DNA of 52,176 nucleotides from Bacteroidia bacterium (GTDB lineage Bacteria > Bacteroidota > Bacteroidia > SpSt-205): the NCBI GenBank assembly GCA_026413325.1, contig JANZYW010000008.1:1-52176 (forward strand), in the 5' to 3' direction. A model generated the notes under the pieces. That model saw only the letters and a program-made list of their open reading frames with translations, was not told the DNA's origin and searched no databases. Of this stretch, positions 7,802-15,536 are shown piece by piece (position 1 is the first letter of the stretch; the number at the start of each line of letters is the position of its first letter). Made by a program: the position numbers and the translations under genes.

Positions 7802-9121
7802 ATGGAGCAAAGTCGAGATATTGCTGCATGGCAGGATTGGCTCTACACACGTTTGCAGGCCTATGAAAGGATCGGCAGGAAAGCTCTCCATCCCACCTTG
7901 ACGTACATGGAGAGGTGGGATGCTCTCTTGGGCCATCCGCATCGAGCTTATCCTATTATACACGTCGCTGGAACAAATGGAAAAGGGTCAACCTCAGCTT
8001 TTTTGGCCTCTATCTTACAGGCAGCAGGATACAAGGTGGGTTTACACATGTCTCCCCATCTCCATTTCTTTACTGAACGCATGCGAGTGAATGGGAAGGA
8101 GCCCCCTTCCCAGTGGGTGGATGATTTCCTTTCGTACTGGGAAAAGAAAATCGAGGAGCTCGACCTATCTTTTTTCGAAGCTACCGTGGGGATGAGCTTT
8201 GCTTTTTTTCGGGAGGCCCAGGTGGATGTCGCCGTGGTAGAGGTAGGTTTAGGGGGAAAGTGGGATGCCACCAATATCGTTATTCCTGAGCTCGCCCTTA
8301 TCACTCCGATTGGATGGGACCACGTCGAGATTTTAGGCCCTACGCTGACAGATATCGCTTATCAAAAAGCGGGTATCATCAAGGAACAGCGTCCTGTCAT
8401 CATCGCCCCTTCGCAGCCTGAGGAAGCGGTACACGTTTTCTCAGAAGTAGCCCTCGCCCGGCAAGCCCCTCTCTATGATGCCCAATCACACTATCCTATC
8501 GCCGTCCAAGGATGGCATTTTCTGCCAGGAGCTCTGAGACGGGAGTTTCTTTCCTCCCGAGAAAATCAGATTTGGCTCTCTCCTCTTACGGGAGATTATC
8601 AAGCTTCTAACCTTTCCACTGTACGCACTGCCGTAGAAGTACTCCGAGAGAAGGGATGGACTATCTCTGATAGAGCCATACAGACCGGCATAGCGCAGGT
8701 CCAGCTCCATACGGGCCTGCGAGGTAGAGCAGAGTGGCTCCGAGTGAAAGAAAAGTGGATCCTACTCGATGTAGCTCACAATCCACCAGCTTTCGCCGCT
8801 TTGAGAGAACTGCTCCGAGCCGCTCCTCTGTCCCTTCAAGGACTCCTATTGGGATTCTCTCAAGAGAAGGACATTCTCAGCTCTCTGAAAGCCTTAGGAG
8901 GATGGGAGGGCCCTGTGTTCTTCACCCAAGCAAACCTCCGTCGAGCCCTTCCCGCTGAAAAACTACGAGACATAGCTCTCGACCTGGGGTACAAGGGCGA
9001 AGCTTTTTCGACTGTAAGTGCAGCTCTTGAGGCTGCACTTGACCGCTGCGAGTCACTCTTGATAACGGGTAGTGTCTTTATCGTGAGCGAGGCTCTAAGC
9101 ACACTGAGAGCATCTCCCTAA
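7802..9121 (+). CDS. folC: Folylpolyglutamate / dihydrofolate synthase
   Basis: A 439-residue Mur-ligase-type enzyme that adds glutamate to dihydropteroate or folates using ATP. The ATP loop HVAGTNGKGSTSAF is at 54-67. The folate-family segments MSPHLHFFTERMRVNG and VVEVGLGGKWDATN follow, then ITPIGWDHVEILGPTL and the C-terminal-domain motif LLDVAHNPPAF. The length is normal. It is a single gene, divergent from the PaaN-like gene, and its last 27 bases overlap the 3' end of the Fur-family gene on the other strand. Confidence 0.95.
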   Translation: MEQSRDIAAWQDWLYTRLQAYERIGRKALHPTLTYMERWDALLGHPHRAYPIIHVAGTNGKGSTSAFLASILQAAGYKVGLHMSPHLHFFTERMRVNGKEPPSQWVDDFLSYWEKKIEELDLSFFEATVGMSFAFFREAQVDVAVVEVGLGGKWDATNIVIPELALITPIGWDHVEILGPTLTDIAYQKAGIIKEQRPVIIAPSQPEEAVHVFSEVALARQAPLYDAQSHYPIAVQGWHFLPGALRREFLSSRENQIWLSPLTGDYQASNLSTVRTAVEVLREKGWTISDRAIQTGIAQVQLHTGLRGRAEWLRVKEKWILLDVAHNPPAFAALRELLRAAPLSLQGLLLGFSQEKDILSSLKALGGWEGPVFFTQANLRRALPAEKLRDIALDLGYKGEAFSTVSAALEAALDRCESLLITGSVFIVSEALSTLRASP

Positions 9122-9472
9122 AAGAAGCACCTTTTCTACTTGGCCTGTCCATGGCTCAGCAATCTGCACAGCATGAGCAGGAAGGCAAGTCGCTTTGTGA
9201 CACTTTTGACAAAAAAAGTGTGCGTGCGTAGGCCCATCTCCATCGCAGAGGACATAGAGCGGGTCTTGCCCAGGAAGATATACCCGATAAATAAGGCCGC
9301 TCCGCTGGAGAGCGATAAGATTGCGATACACAGTAACACGGTCCAGTTCTGTGAGTCTTAGGAGCTCAGCATGCGTCTTGGGCCCTTCTGCCAAAGCTTG
9401 AAGGATACATCGACGAGGCTCTGTGCACCGCAGTCCTTTTCCGTGTAATGTATCTCGTAAAGAGGATTTCAT
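9095..9472 (-). CDS. Fur-family metalloregulator
   Basis: A 125-residue Fur/Zur/PerR-family repressor. The winged helix covers about residues 8-70 (RCTEPRRCILQAL, TELDRVTVYRNLIALQRSGL). The dimer and metal domain follows, with HAHFFCQKC at 83-91 and a second CxxC at 121-124 (CSQC) right at the C-terminus, a structural zinc site. The metal it senses cannot be read from sequence. The lipoprotein that overlaps it (ATGA) resembles Bacteroidota lipoproteins found next to TonB-dependent receptors, so a zinc- or iron-responsive role is plausible but inferred. No dedicated promoter was seen. Confidence 0.9.
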   Translation of the reverse strand: MKSSLRDTLHGKGLRCTEPRRCILQALAEGPKTHAELLRLTELDRVTVYRNLIALQRSGLIYRVYLPGQDPLYVLCDGDGPTHAHFFCQKCHKATCLPAHAVQIAEPWTGQVEKVLLLGRCSQCA

Positions 9473-10023
9473 AGAGAGCGCACAGGTAAAAATACGTCTA
9501 TGTCTGAGCTACCTCGCTCTAACCCAAAGTTTTTATCCGTGGGATTGAGATAATGTCGAAGAAGGATGCGTACAGTCCCCGAAGAGAACGCCACGGGACC
9601 CTGCATCCATCTACCTCGGCCCCCTACTGGCCGTCCTAAATCATCAGCATCGGTAGGTTCTATAAGAGCTAATGAATCCGGTACAGGAAGAAGGAAAAGG
9701 CGATGCGTGTTTTTCTGCTGCTCAAATATCACGGCCGTGAGGTCTTCTACCGGATTCCCGCTTTCATTTAGCACACGTACGACGTATGAATAGACCGACC
9801 CCGCAGCGGGACGAAGGGTATCTACAGTCGGCAAACGGCCTCCAGGGCCATCTGGATCCTTATATCGTCCTTTCACGGTATCCTGGCCCTGTACAAGGTA
9901 AATCTCAACTGTGGTGACCCTGCCGTGACCTATGTCTGATGCCCCATCTTTTTTCTCTTTCTTACACCCCCAAAGAAGAGAAGCAAGCAACAAAGCCTTC
10001 CCTGCGGTTTGTACCGATTTCAT
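9469..10023 (-). CDS. Bacteroidota lipoprotein co-transcribed with the Fur-family gene
   Basis: A 184-residue lipoprotein with a signal peptide ending LLWGCKK (Cys20). The mature part has KDPDGPGG at about 57-64, a segment VYSYVVRVLNESGNPVED and a C-terminus RGSSDIDVFLPV. From memory this combination matches an uncharacterised Bacteroidota lipoprotein family often encoded near TonB-dependent receptors. No receptor gene is within this window. The stop overlaps the start of the Fur-family gene, so the two are probably expressed together. The function is not known. The start is ATG 10023, four bases after TAACTTCG. Confidence 0.7.
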   Translation of the reverse strand: MKSVQTAGKALLLASLLWGCKKEKKDGASDIGHGRVTTVEIYLVQGQDTVKGRYKDPDGPGGRLPTVDTLRPAAGSVYSYVVRVLNESGNPVEDLTAVIFEQQKNTHRLFLLPVPDSLALIEPTDADDLGRPVGGRGRWMQGPVAFSSGTVRILLRHYLNPTDKNFGLERGSSDIDVFLPVRSL

Positions 10024-10027
10024 GTTA

Positions 10028-10035
10028 CGAAGTTA
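10028..10035 (-). promoter_or_regulatory. Probable -7 box of the lipoprotein-fur unit (one mismatch)
   Basis: TAACTTCG, one mismatch to TAnnTTTG, four bases before ATG 10023. Confidence 0.4.
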
Positions 10036-10109
10036 CAACTATGCAGCGAAAAAGAGAGCGTCTAATAGCTCTATCCGAGCTTCAAAGGTTATGGAGGTGG
10101 AGGAGAGAG

Positions 10110-10910
10110 CTACTCTCCTAAGATAATTGGCAGTCCCTCCTTGGCGCTCCCAATAACTACTATCTTGGTATTTTGAGAAGCCGCTAAAGCTTGGGTCGCC
10201 TCAATTCCTTTCCATCTCAAAAGGTACGGATTGAGACCTGAGCTCACGATGTCCTGAAACTGTTTGATACCCAGTGCTTCGATGCGCTTTCTCTCCGCTT
10301 CTTTCTGCTCTTTTTGAATGCGAAACTCATACTCCATCGCTTCTTGCTCCTGCCTTAGTTTCCTTTCAATCGCCTCAGCGATACTTTGAGGGAGCTTTAC
10401 GGAGCGGATGAGTACGGCATCCAGGTGAATATGTTTTGTACGAAGTAAAGAGTCGGTCTCGTGATAAATTTCTTCTTGTATTTGCTCCCGCTTCGTTGAG
10501 TAAAGCTCTTCAGGAAAGTACTTACCGATAACTTTTCGAGTAGAGGCCCGTATCTGAGGGAGTACGATCTTTTCCACAAAATCAGCTCCTATCTCTCGAT
10601 GCAAAACGGGGAGCTCTCCTGGAACGGGGGCATATCGAACGGAAATATCAATATGTATGCTTAGCCCATTGCGGGCCAGTACATCCATGCTTTCCTCTTT
10701 CTCTTGCAGCCGAACGTCGTACTCTACAAGTGTATTCCAGGGGGCTATCAGGTGAAAACCTTCTTCATAAGTGCGACGGGTATCCACTCCTCCTCCAAAA
10801 GGCCGAAATAAAACCCCCAAATGACCCGCAGGGATAGTCTGGCAAGAAGAAAAGAAAAGAGGAACAAGCAGCACAAGGGCACCGAGGAAAAAAAATAGTT
10901 TAGCTTTCAT
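10110..10910 (-). CDS. SPFH/prohibitin-family protein with lipoprotein-like signal
   Basis: A 266-residue SPFH (stomatin/prohibitin/flotillin) protein. The N-terminus is a hydrophobic segment ending FFSSCQ, so Cys23 may be lipidated. The SPFH domain spans about 28-185 (AGHLGVLFRPFGGGV, EEGFHLIAPWNTLVEYDVRL, VRYAPVPGE, LPQIRASTRKVIGKYFPEEL). A charged coiled coil covers about 186-225 (ERKLRQEQEAMEYEFRIQKE). Such proteins form ring-like membrane assemblies that control proteases or membrane order; the partner here is unknown. It starts two bases after the DUF2480 stop and is probably in the same transcript as DUF2480 and tRNA-His. Confidence 0.86.
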   Translation of the reverse strand: MKAKLFFFLGALVLLVPLFFSSCQTIPAGHLGVLFRPFGGGVDTRRTYEEGFHLIAPWNTLVEYDVRLQEKEESMDVLARNGLSIHIDISVRYAPVPGELPVLHREIGADFVEKIVLPQIRASTRKVIGKYFPEELYSTKREQIQEEIYHETDSLLRTKHIHLDAVLIRSVKLPQSIAEAIERKLRQEQEAMEYEFRIQKEQKEAERKRIEALGIKQFQDIVSSGLNPYLLRWKGIEATQALAASQNTKIVVIGSAKEGLPIILGE

Positions 10911-10912
10911 TG

Positions 10913-11410
10913 TTATTTTCTTTTATAGACAGGGACGCTGGAGCAGGCTTCTCCATAAAAAACCAAGTGGGCGACAGGCATCACCCGACGAAAAAATTCG
11001 GTCATGACCATAGGAGAGATGGATGTGCAGCCTTTTAGGAGTATCTTTTTGTCTCGGTAAGAATCCCAATCCACGTGCTCTAACAAGTGGAGCCGATAGA
11101 GATCCCGTATCTCCTCAGGAGAAACCACAGCATAATAGGTGGCATGCGGGGAGAGATACATGCCTACCAGTAAAAAAGCCCATGGCGGGATAATCGCGTC
11201 TGTACTCAGATAGATGGGTACCAGAGCTCCAGCATAGGCTTCCCAGGTGTGGGACTTTAGAGCCTTACGGAATGGCTGCTCACGGAGTATGAGCCCCTCC
11301 TCAAGAAACTGCGCCAGGTCCAGAGGACGAACAGGGGGTACTGAGAGAAGCTTCTCTAAATCGATAGTAAGCAACTCCGCCGCCTCGACCCGGTTGACGG
11401 GAGTGGCCAT
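10913..11410 (-). CDS. DUF2480 family protein
   Basis: A 165-residue protein of the Bacteroidota-specific DUF2480 family, function unknown. Recognisable segments are VNRVEAAELLTIDLE at the N-terminus, EGLILREQPFRKALKSHTWE, STDAIIPPWAFLLV, YRDKKILLKGC and the terminal YGEACSSVPVYKRK. The start at ATG 11410 fits the family. That A is also the last base of the CCA end of tRNA-His, so the gene seems to depend on the tRNA promoter. An in-frame extension through the tRNA would encode tRNA sequence and is not credible as protein. Confidence 0.85.
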   Translation of the reverse strand: MATPVNRVEAAELLTIDLEKLLSVPPVRPLDLAQFLEEGLILREQPFRKALKSHTWEAYAGALVPIYLSTDAIIPPWAFLLVGMYLSPHATYYAVVSPEEIRDLYRLHLLEHVDWDSYRDKKILLKGCTSISPMVMTEFFRRVMPVAHLVFYGEACSSVPVYKRK

Positions 11411-11487
11411 GGGGCGGACAGTCGGATTCGAACCGACGACCTTCTGAGCCACAGTCAGACGCTCTAACCAACTGAGCTATGCCCGCC
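11410..11487 (-). tRNA. tRNA-His (anticodon GTG)
   Basis: Cloverleaf read on the minus strand: extra G-1 at 11487, acceptor GCGGGCA (11486-11480) paired with TGTCCGC (11420-11414), D arm GCTC/GAGC, anticodon stem TCTGA/TCAGA with loop CTGTGGC (anticodon GTG) and T arm GTCGG-TTCGAAT-CCGAC. C73 opposite G-1 is the histidine identity pair. CCA is encoded at 11412-11410, and its final A is the first base of the DUF2480 ATG. Confidence 0.95.
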
Positions 11488-11495
11488 GTGAGCAG

Positions 11496-11503
11496 CAAAG
11501 GTA
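11496..11503 (-). promoter_or_regulatory. -7 promoter box of tRNA-His
   Basis: TACCTTTG, exact TAnnTTTG, eight bases before G-1 of tRNA-His. A stable RNA carrying the same box supports it as a transcription, not a translation, signal. Confidence 0.6.
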
Positions 11504-11527
11504 CAGATTTTCTGTGTACATGCCACC

Positions 11528-12202
11528 CTATACAGGAGGTAAGAGGTGGACAGCCCGTACCCAAGGAAGGTGGCGTATATAGGCAAGGCTGGCTTCTCGT
11601 AGCGGTTCATCCAATTCATAAACTTGGAGAGCCATATCGTCTTTAGCTCTCCGACTTACGGTGAGGGTCGCTATGTTGACGCCATCATAGGTGAGTATAG
11701 CTGCTAAGAAAGCGACGGCTCCTCGTACGTCTTGCGCCCGTACAATGAGAGTCGGAAGCTGTCCCGTAAAGTTGGTATGCAGCTCATCTATGCTACTGAT
11801 AAGGATAAGTCCTCCTCCTCTTGAGATACCTTCTATAGTAAGCTCTTGATCCCCTCTTTTTACGTAAATAACCAATGTATTGGGATGATTTTTAGCAGAA
11901 CTGATTACGGGTTCAAATGCATAATGAAGACCTGTGCTTTCTGCGATGGATATCGCATCCCGGATGCGCTCATCGTCCACTGCGAAACCCATCAGTCCTG
12001 CGATAACGGCTTTATCGCTTCCATGGCCTTTGTATGTCATCGCAAAGGAGTTGTAGAATAAGATACGGGCCTCTTCCGGAGGTCCTCCCAACAGAAAGTG
12101 AGCAACACGACCGATGCGGACGACTCCGGCCGTATGAGAGCTACTGGGGCCGATCATAATAGGCCCCAGCATATCGAATATACCACTGGGTTCCTGGCTC
12201 AT
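11528..12202 (-). CDS. sdaAB: L-serine ammonia-lyase (Fe-S type), beta subunit
   Basis: A 224-residue beta subunit of iron-sulfur L-serine dehydratase, which deaminates serine to pyruvate. The opening FDMLGPIMIGPSSSHTAG is the hallmark of the family. Residues about 15-145 form the SDH beta domain (ILFYNSFAMTYKGHGSDKA). An ACT-like regulatory domain follows at about 150-224 (PTLIVRAQDVRGAVAFLAAI, NIATLTVSRRAKDDMALQVY). The alpha subunit, which holds the Fe-S cluster, is not in this window. The ATG overlaps the stop of the upstream beta-barrel-like gene. Confidence 0.92.
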   Translation of the reverse strand: MSQEPSGIFDMLGPIMIGPSSSHTAGVVRIGRVAHFLLGGPPEEARILFYNSFAMTYKGHGSDKAVIAGLMGFAVDDERIRDAISIAESTGLHYAFEPVISSAKNHPNTLVIYVKRGDQELTIEGISRGGGLILISSIDELHTNFTGQLPTLIVRAQDVRGAVAFLAAILTYDGVNIATLTVSRRAKDDMALQVYELDEPLREASLAYIRHLPWVRAVHLLPPV

Positions 12203-12783
12203 CGAAAGCGAGAGGAGTTCGAGGTTTCAGAAAGCCAGATGAGACTCAGCTGTCCCATTATGCCTTCGATTCGGTCTCGAGCGGGACCTTGTATTCCTTC
12301 TAACTGAGCGGTCTGAGGGCGCCGCCGTAGATACAAGAAGCTCAATTCTCCCCATGGACGAAAGCGCCAACTAACCCCCCCTCCCCACCCCACTCCTATA
12401 GCCGCAATAGAAGCAGAACTGCCGGGAATGACTCGCCCTTCTAAGGTACGAGACGTAGCATTAAGCTGGAAAAAGGAAACTTCCGCCAGCGGTGATACAG
12501 CCCGCCGTAAAGGGCGAACTCGGAGCCCCACTGAGATGGCGGTCCATTTTGTTTGGCTGGATTTTCGTATGCGTCGATCTTGACTGATAAAACGGCCCCC
12601 TTCCCAGTAAATCCCAGGCTGAACACGCTTCTCGGTCAGGAATCGGACCCCTACCCCCCCAAACCCGTAAAAACGATTCCACCGCTCAGAGGCCGCCACC
12701 AAATCATTGTAACTGGTATGCCCTCCCCACCCTCCCCATATACCCACCTGATTCCATATCCCCATACACAGGACCTGTATCAT
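12199..12783 (-). CDS. Predicted outer-membrane beta-barrel-like protein
   Basis: A 194-residue protein I do not recognise. It has many alternating hydrophobic/polar stretches rich in Gly, Arg and aromatic residues (VGVRFLTEKRVQPGIYWEGG, GVGWGGGVSWRFRPWGELSF), like a small beta-barrel. The N-terminus (MIQVLCMGIWNQVGIWGG) is a weak signal peptide at best. It is translationally coupled to the serine dehydratase gene (ATGA), but no functional link is evident. The start is ATG 12783, four bases after an exact TACCTTTG box. Confidence 0.55.
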   Translation of the reverse strand: MIQVLCMGIWNQVGIWGGWGGHTSYNDLVAASERWNRFYGFGGVGVRFLTEKRVQPGIYWEGGRFISQDRRIRKSSQTKWTAISVGLRVRPLRRAVSPLAEVSFFQLNATSRTLEGRVIPGSSASIAAIGVGWGGGVSWRFRPWGELSFLYLRRRPQTAQLEGIQGPARDRIEGIMGQLSLIWLSETSNSSRFR

Positions 12784-12787
12784 ACAA

Positions 12788-12795
12788 CAAAGGTA
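12788..12795 (-). promoter_or_regulatory. -7 promoter box of the beta-barrel-like / sdaAB unit
   Basis: TACCTTTG, exact TAnnTTTG, four bases before ATG 12783. Confidence 0.6.
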
Positions 12796-12811
12796 AAAGA
12801 GAACAGATATC

Positions 12812-13015
12812 TTAGCTTTTCATCAAGAGAGACGTGATCTTGCTTGCGGCGAAACGAATGCGATGTAGCCGTTTTTGTTCCTTTCGCAGAGCTAAAAGGC
12901 GAGAAAGGTCTCCCTCCTGCGCAGCTTCCTGCTGTTCTCCCTGGAGATGTTCTTCATAGCGAATGAGACAATCCAAAAAGCCTTTCCAAGCTTCCTCTAC
13001 TTCGACCCAACGCAT
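12812..13015 (-). CDS. Small charged helical protein, unknown
   Basis: A 67-residue protein that is almost entirely charged and helical, with a coiled-coil look (YEEHLQGEQQEAAQEGDLSR, LLALRKEQKRLHRIRFAAS). No signal peptide or known motif. Support comes from an exact TATATTTG box five bases before ATG 13015 and from the intergenic position opposite the M1 aminopeptidase gene. Function unknown; a small structural or adaptor protein is only a guess. Confidence 0.55.
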   Translation of the reverse strand: MRWVEVEEAWKGFLDCLIRYEEHLQGEQQEAAQEGDLSRLLALRKEQKRLHRIRFAASKITSLLMKS

Positions 13016-13020
13016 TTCCT

Positions 13021-13028
13021 CAAATATA
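13021..13028 (-). promoter_or_regulatory. -7 promoter box of the small helical gene
   Basis: TATATTTG, exact TAnnTTTG, five bases before ATG 13015. Confidence 0.55.
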
Positions 13029-13078
13029 CGCTTTCTACAGTGCCTTTTTCTCTGGTAGTCTGGCTATCGCCTTCCCTT

Positions 13079-13100
13079 ATTCAACTTAGATTGAATACAA
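13079..13100. repeat. Palindromic operator-like site, copy 1
   Basis: ATTCAA-CTTAGA-TTGAAT is a 6-bp inverted repeat followed by ACAA, in the divergent gap between the small helical gene and the M1 aminopeptidase gene. Bases 13082-13100 match 43049-43067 at 17 of 19 positions (CAAYTTAGATTGRATACAA). Likely a shared regulator-binding site; the regulator is unknown. Confidence 0.4.
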
Positions 13101-13130
13101 TCAGTGGTCGTTTTTTCCTTGCGCATCTTC

Positions 13131-13138
13131 TACCTTTG
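13131..13138 (+). promoter_or_regulatory. -7 promoter box of the M1 aminopeptidase
   Basis: TACCTTTG, exact TAnnTTTG, four bases before ATG 13143. It decides the start against an in-frame start 39 bases upstream. Confidence 0.65.
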
Positions 13139-13142
13139 CGCC

Positions 13143-15536
13143 ATGCGTTGGCTTTCAGCCCTCTCCCTTGTGTGGGTTTTTGGACAAGGATATACCCCTC
13201 GAGAACGGCTTGTGGACATGCTACATCTCCGTCTCCAGGTACGCTTTGCACCGGAGAAAGGCACCGTGTATGGATGGGTGGTCCATACTTTCGAGCCTCT
13301 GAGGGAAGGAGTCGATAGCTTGGTATTAGATGCGGTACGGTTAGAGGTGGAGGAGGTTCGATTTCATGACCAGCCTATCCCTTTTCGGAATACGGGAGAA
13401 CAGCTTATTATACGCTTTCCCGCTCCTTTACCCGTTGGGAAGAAAGATTCTCTCTCGATCCGCTACATGGCCACACCTCGGAAAGGGCTTTACTTCATCG
13501 GATGGAAGGATCGAACGGGTCGAGCCCGCAAGCAAATATGGACACAAGGCCAAGCTACAGACCATCGGTATTGGATTCCAGCCTATGATGATCCGAATGA
13601 TAAGCTTATAACCGAAACCCTTATTACATTCGATAGCCGATACCAGGTCCTTTCTAACGGCACGCTATTAGATACCCTTCGAAATCCAGATGGTACGCTA
13701 ACCTGGCATTATCGCATGCAGAAACCTCACAGCCTATACCTACTTATGCTGGCTATCGGCGAGTACGGTATAGAGCGCAGAACAACCAGTCGAGGTCTAC
13801 CGCTCCTCCTTTACTATTATCCAGACAGCCGAGATTGCTGTTTAGAGCCTACCTACCGCTATTCAGTCGAGATGGTGGAAAAGCTGGAGGCTGAACTGGA
13901 AGTCCCCTTTCCCTGGGAGAAATACGCTCAAGTTCCTGTAGCTGACTACATCTATGGTGCGATGGAGAATACAACTGCGACTGTCTTTGGTGACTTTTTC
14001 CACGTAGATGAAAGAGCCTACTTAGACCGAAGCTACGTAGAAGTTAATGCCCATGAACTTACCCACCAGTGGTTCGGAGACTATGTCACGGCCCGGTCCT
14101 TTGCCCATCTCTGGCTGCAGGAAAGCTTCGCTACCCATTATGCGCGCTTCATCGTAGGCCAGCTGCAAGGAGAAGATGCATACGCCTGGGGACGTCGCAC
14201 GGAACATACGCTTGCCCTCTCTGCCAGCCAAAAAGACCTCCTTCCCATCGTCCATCCCAACCCCGGATACAGCCGCATCTATCAGAAAGGTTCCGCAGTG
14301 CTCGATATGATGCGCTACACTTTCGGCAACGAAACTTATCGTAAGGTCATCACCCACTATCTCAAGACCCATCCTTACGGAACTGTGGAAACAAACGATC
14401 TCTATCAAGCATTTCAGGATGCAGCGGGCCTCAGCCCAGACTGGTTCTTCCAGCAGTGGCTCTATCGAGGAGGAGAACCCCATTACAAAGTCCAGTACCA
14501 CTCTATTGAGAAAGCAGGGAAAAACTATACCCAGCTTATCGTGGAGCAGATACAAGATTCTTCTATCGGTCTCTTCAAGATGCCCATTTCCGTCGCCGTC
14601 CATTATGTAGACGGAACCAGAGATACCTTACGGGCTTGGGTAGATGAGCAAAAAGAAGTTATAGAAATACCCAACATAGGGAAGAAAAACATTTCATTTG
14701 TCTTATTTGATCCAGGAGGATGGATCCTTAAGCAGCTCACTTTTGAAAAGAAAGTGGAGGAGCTATTCGCTCAGTTGGAGAAAGCGCCCGCTCTTTTAGA
14801 CCGTTATGATGCATTAGTGGCTCTTCGGAAGGTTCCCGTAGGGGTCAAACGAGAAGCGCTTCTCGCTGCATATCGCCGGGAACAATTTGGGGCCCTTCGG
14901 GCAGAAGTAGTCTCTCAGTTGGCAAATGATCCCAATAGCCTCAGTTTCCTGAGAGAAGCGCTTCGCGATCCCCATCCTCAGGTGCGCTTTGCGGTTATTG
15001 CCCACCTCAACCCCTTGCCTACCACCCTAAGGGCAGAGTTAGAATCTCTTTTGCGAGACTCTTCTTATGTGATACAGGCTTTGGCTTTAGAAAGGCTGAG
15101 CGAGGCTTTTCCTCGCAGGGTACCTGACTATCTGCGCCAGACGGCTGCTACCCTCGGCCGAGTTGGACATAATGTTCGCATCAAGCATTTAGAGATAGCT
15201 GCTCTGTACGGTGACAAAGCTGCTTTAGAGAAGTTGGTGGACTATGCCAGTCCCTCATTTGAGTTTCGGACTCGGCAAAATGCCCTTCGGAGTCTAAAAG
15301 CACTGAATCAGCTTCCCCCTTCTCTGCTGCCACATCTTTTTGAGGCACTAACCAGCCCCAACACTCGTCTGGCTGCAGTGGCGAGGGAAGGAGTAGAGTA
15401 CTGGATGCAACAGATTCGGTATCGGCAAGCCCTATTAGACTATTATCAAAAGCAGGTTTGGAGTCCAGCGGAGAAAGCCATCCTTGCCCCCATTTTTGAG
15501 TACAAAGCCCCCACTTTTTATCAGCGGAGCTCATGA
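13143..15536 (+). CDS. M1-family zinc aminopeptidase with C-terminal repeat domain
   Basis: A 797-residue exported aminopeptidase. The signal peptide is MRWLSALSLVWVFGQG. The M1 catalytic part has the exopeptidase motif GAMEN at 272-276 and the zinc site HELTHQWFGDYV at 304-315 with the third ligand Glu327 (LWLQESFATHY). The conserved Tyr region lies around YQKGSAVLDMMRYTFG. From about residue 560 on the sequence is helical, with HEAT-like repeats (LREALRDPHPQVRFAVIAHL). It removes N-terminal residues from peptides, probably in the periplasm or at the cell surface. It is followed by the Nudix gene with an ATGA overlap. Confidence 0.93.
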   Translation: MRWLSALSLVWVFGQGYTPRERLVDMLHLRLQVRFAPEKGTVYGWVVHTFEPLREGVDSLVLDAVRLEVEEVRFHDQPIPFRNTGEQLIIRFPAPLPVGKKDSLSIRYMATPRKGLYFIGWKDRTGRARKQIWTQGQATDHRYWIPAYDDPNDKLITETLITFDSRYQVLSNGTLLDTLRNPDGTLTWHYRMQKPHSLYLLMLAIGEYGIERRTTSRGLPLLLYYYPDSRDCCLEPTYRYSVEMVEKLEAELEVPFPWEKYAQVPVADYIYGAMENTTATVFGDFFHVDERAYLDRSYVEVNAHELTHQWFGDYVTARSFAHLWLQESFATHYARFIVGQLQGEDAYAWGRRTEHTLALSASQKDLLPIVHPNPGYSRIYQKGSAVLDMMRYTFGNETYRKVITHYLKTHPYGTVETNDLYQAFQDAAGLSPDWFFQQWLYRGGEPHYKVQYHSIEKAGKNYTQLIVEQIQDSSIGLFKMPISVAVHYVDGTRDTLRAWVDEQKEVIEIPNIGKKNISFVLFDPGGWILKQLTFEKKVEELFAQLEKAPALLDRYDALVALRKVPVGVKREALLAAYRREQFGALRAEVVSQLANDPNSLSFLREALRDPHPQVRFAVIAHLNPLPTTLRAELESLLRDSSYVIQALALERLSEAFPRRVPDYLRQTAATLGRVGHNVRIKHLEIAALYGDKAALEKLVDYASPSFEFRTRQNALRSLKALNQLPPSLLPHLFEALTSPNTRLAAVAREGVEYWMQQIRYRQALLDYYQKQVWSPAEKAILAPIFEYKAPTFYQRSS

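Noticed and set aside
14022-14603. 193-codon minus-strand frame inside the M1 aminopeptidase gene
   Set aside because: Antisense shadow of a strongly supported gene; no start-adjacent promoter box and no domain.
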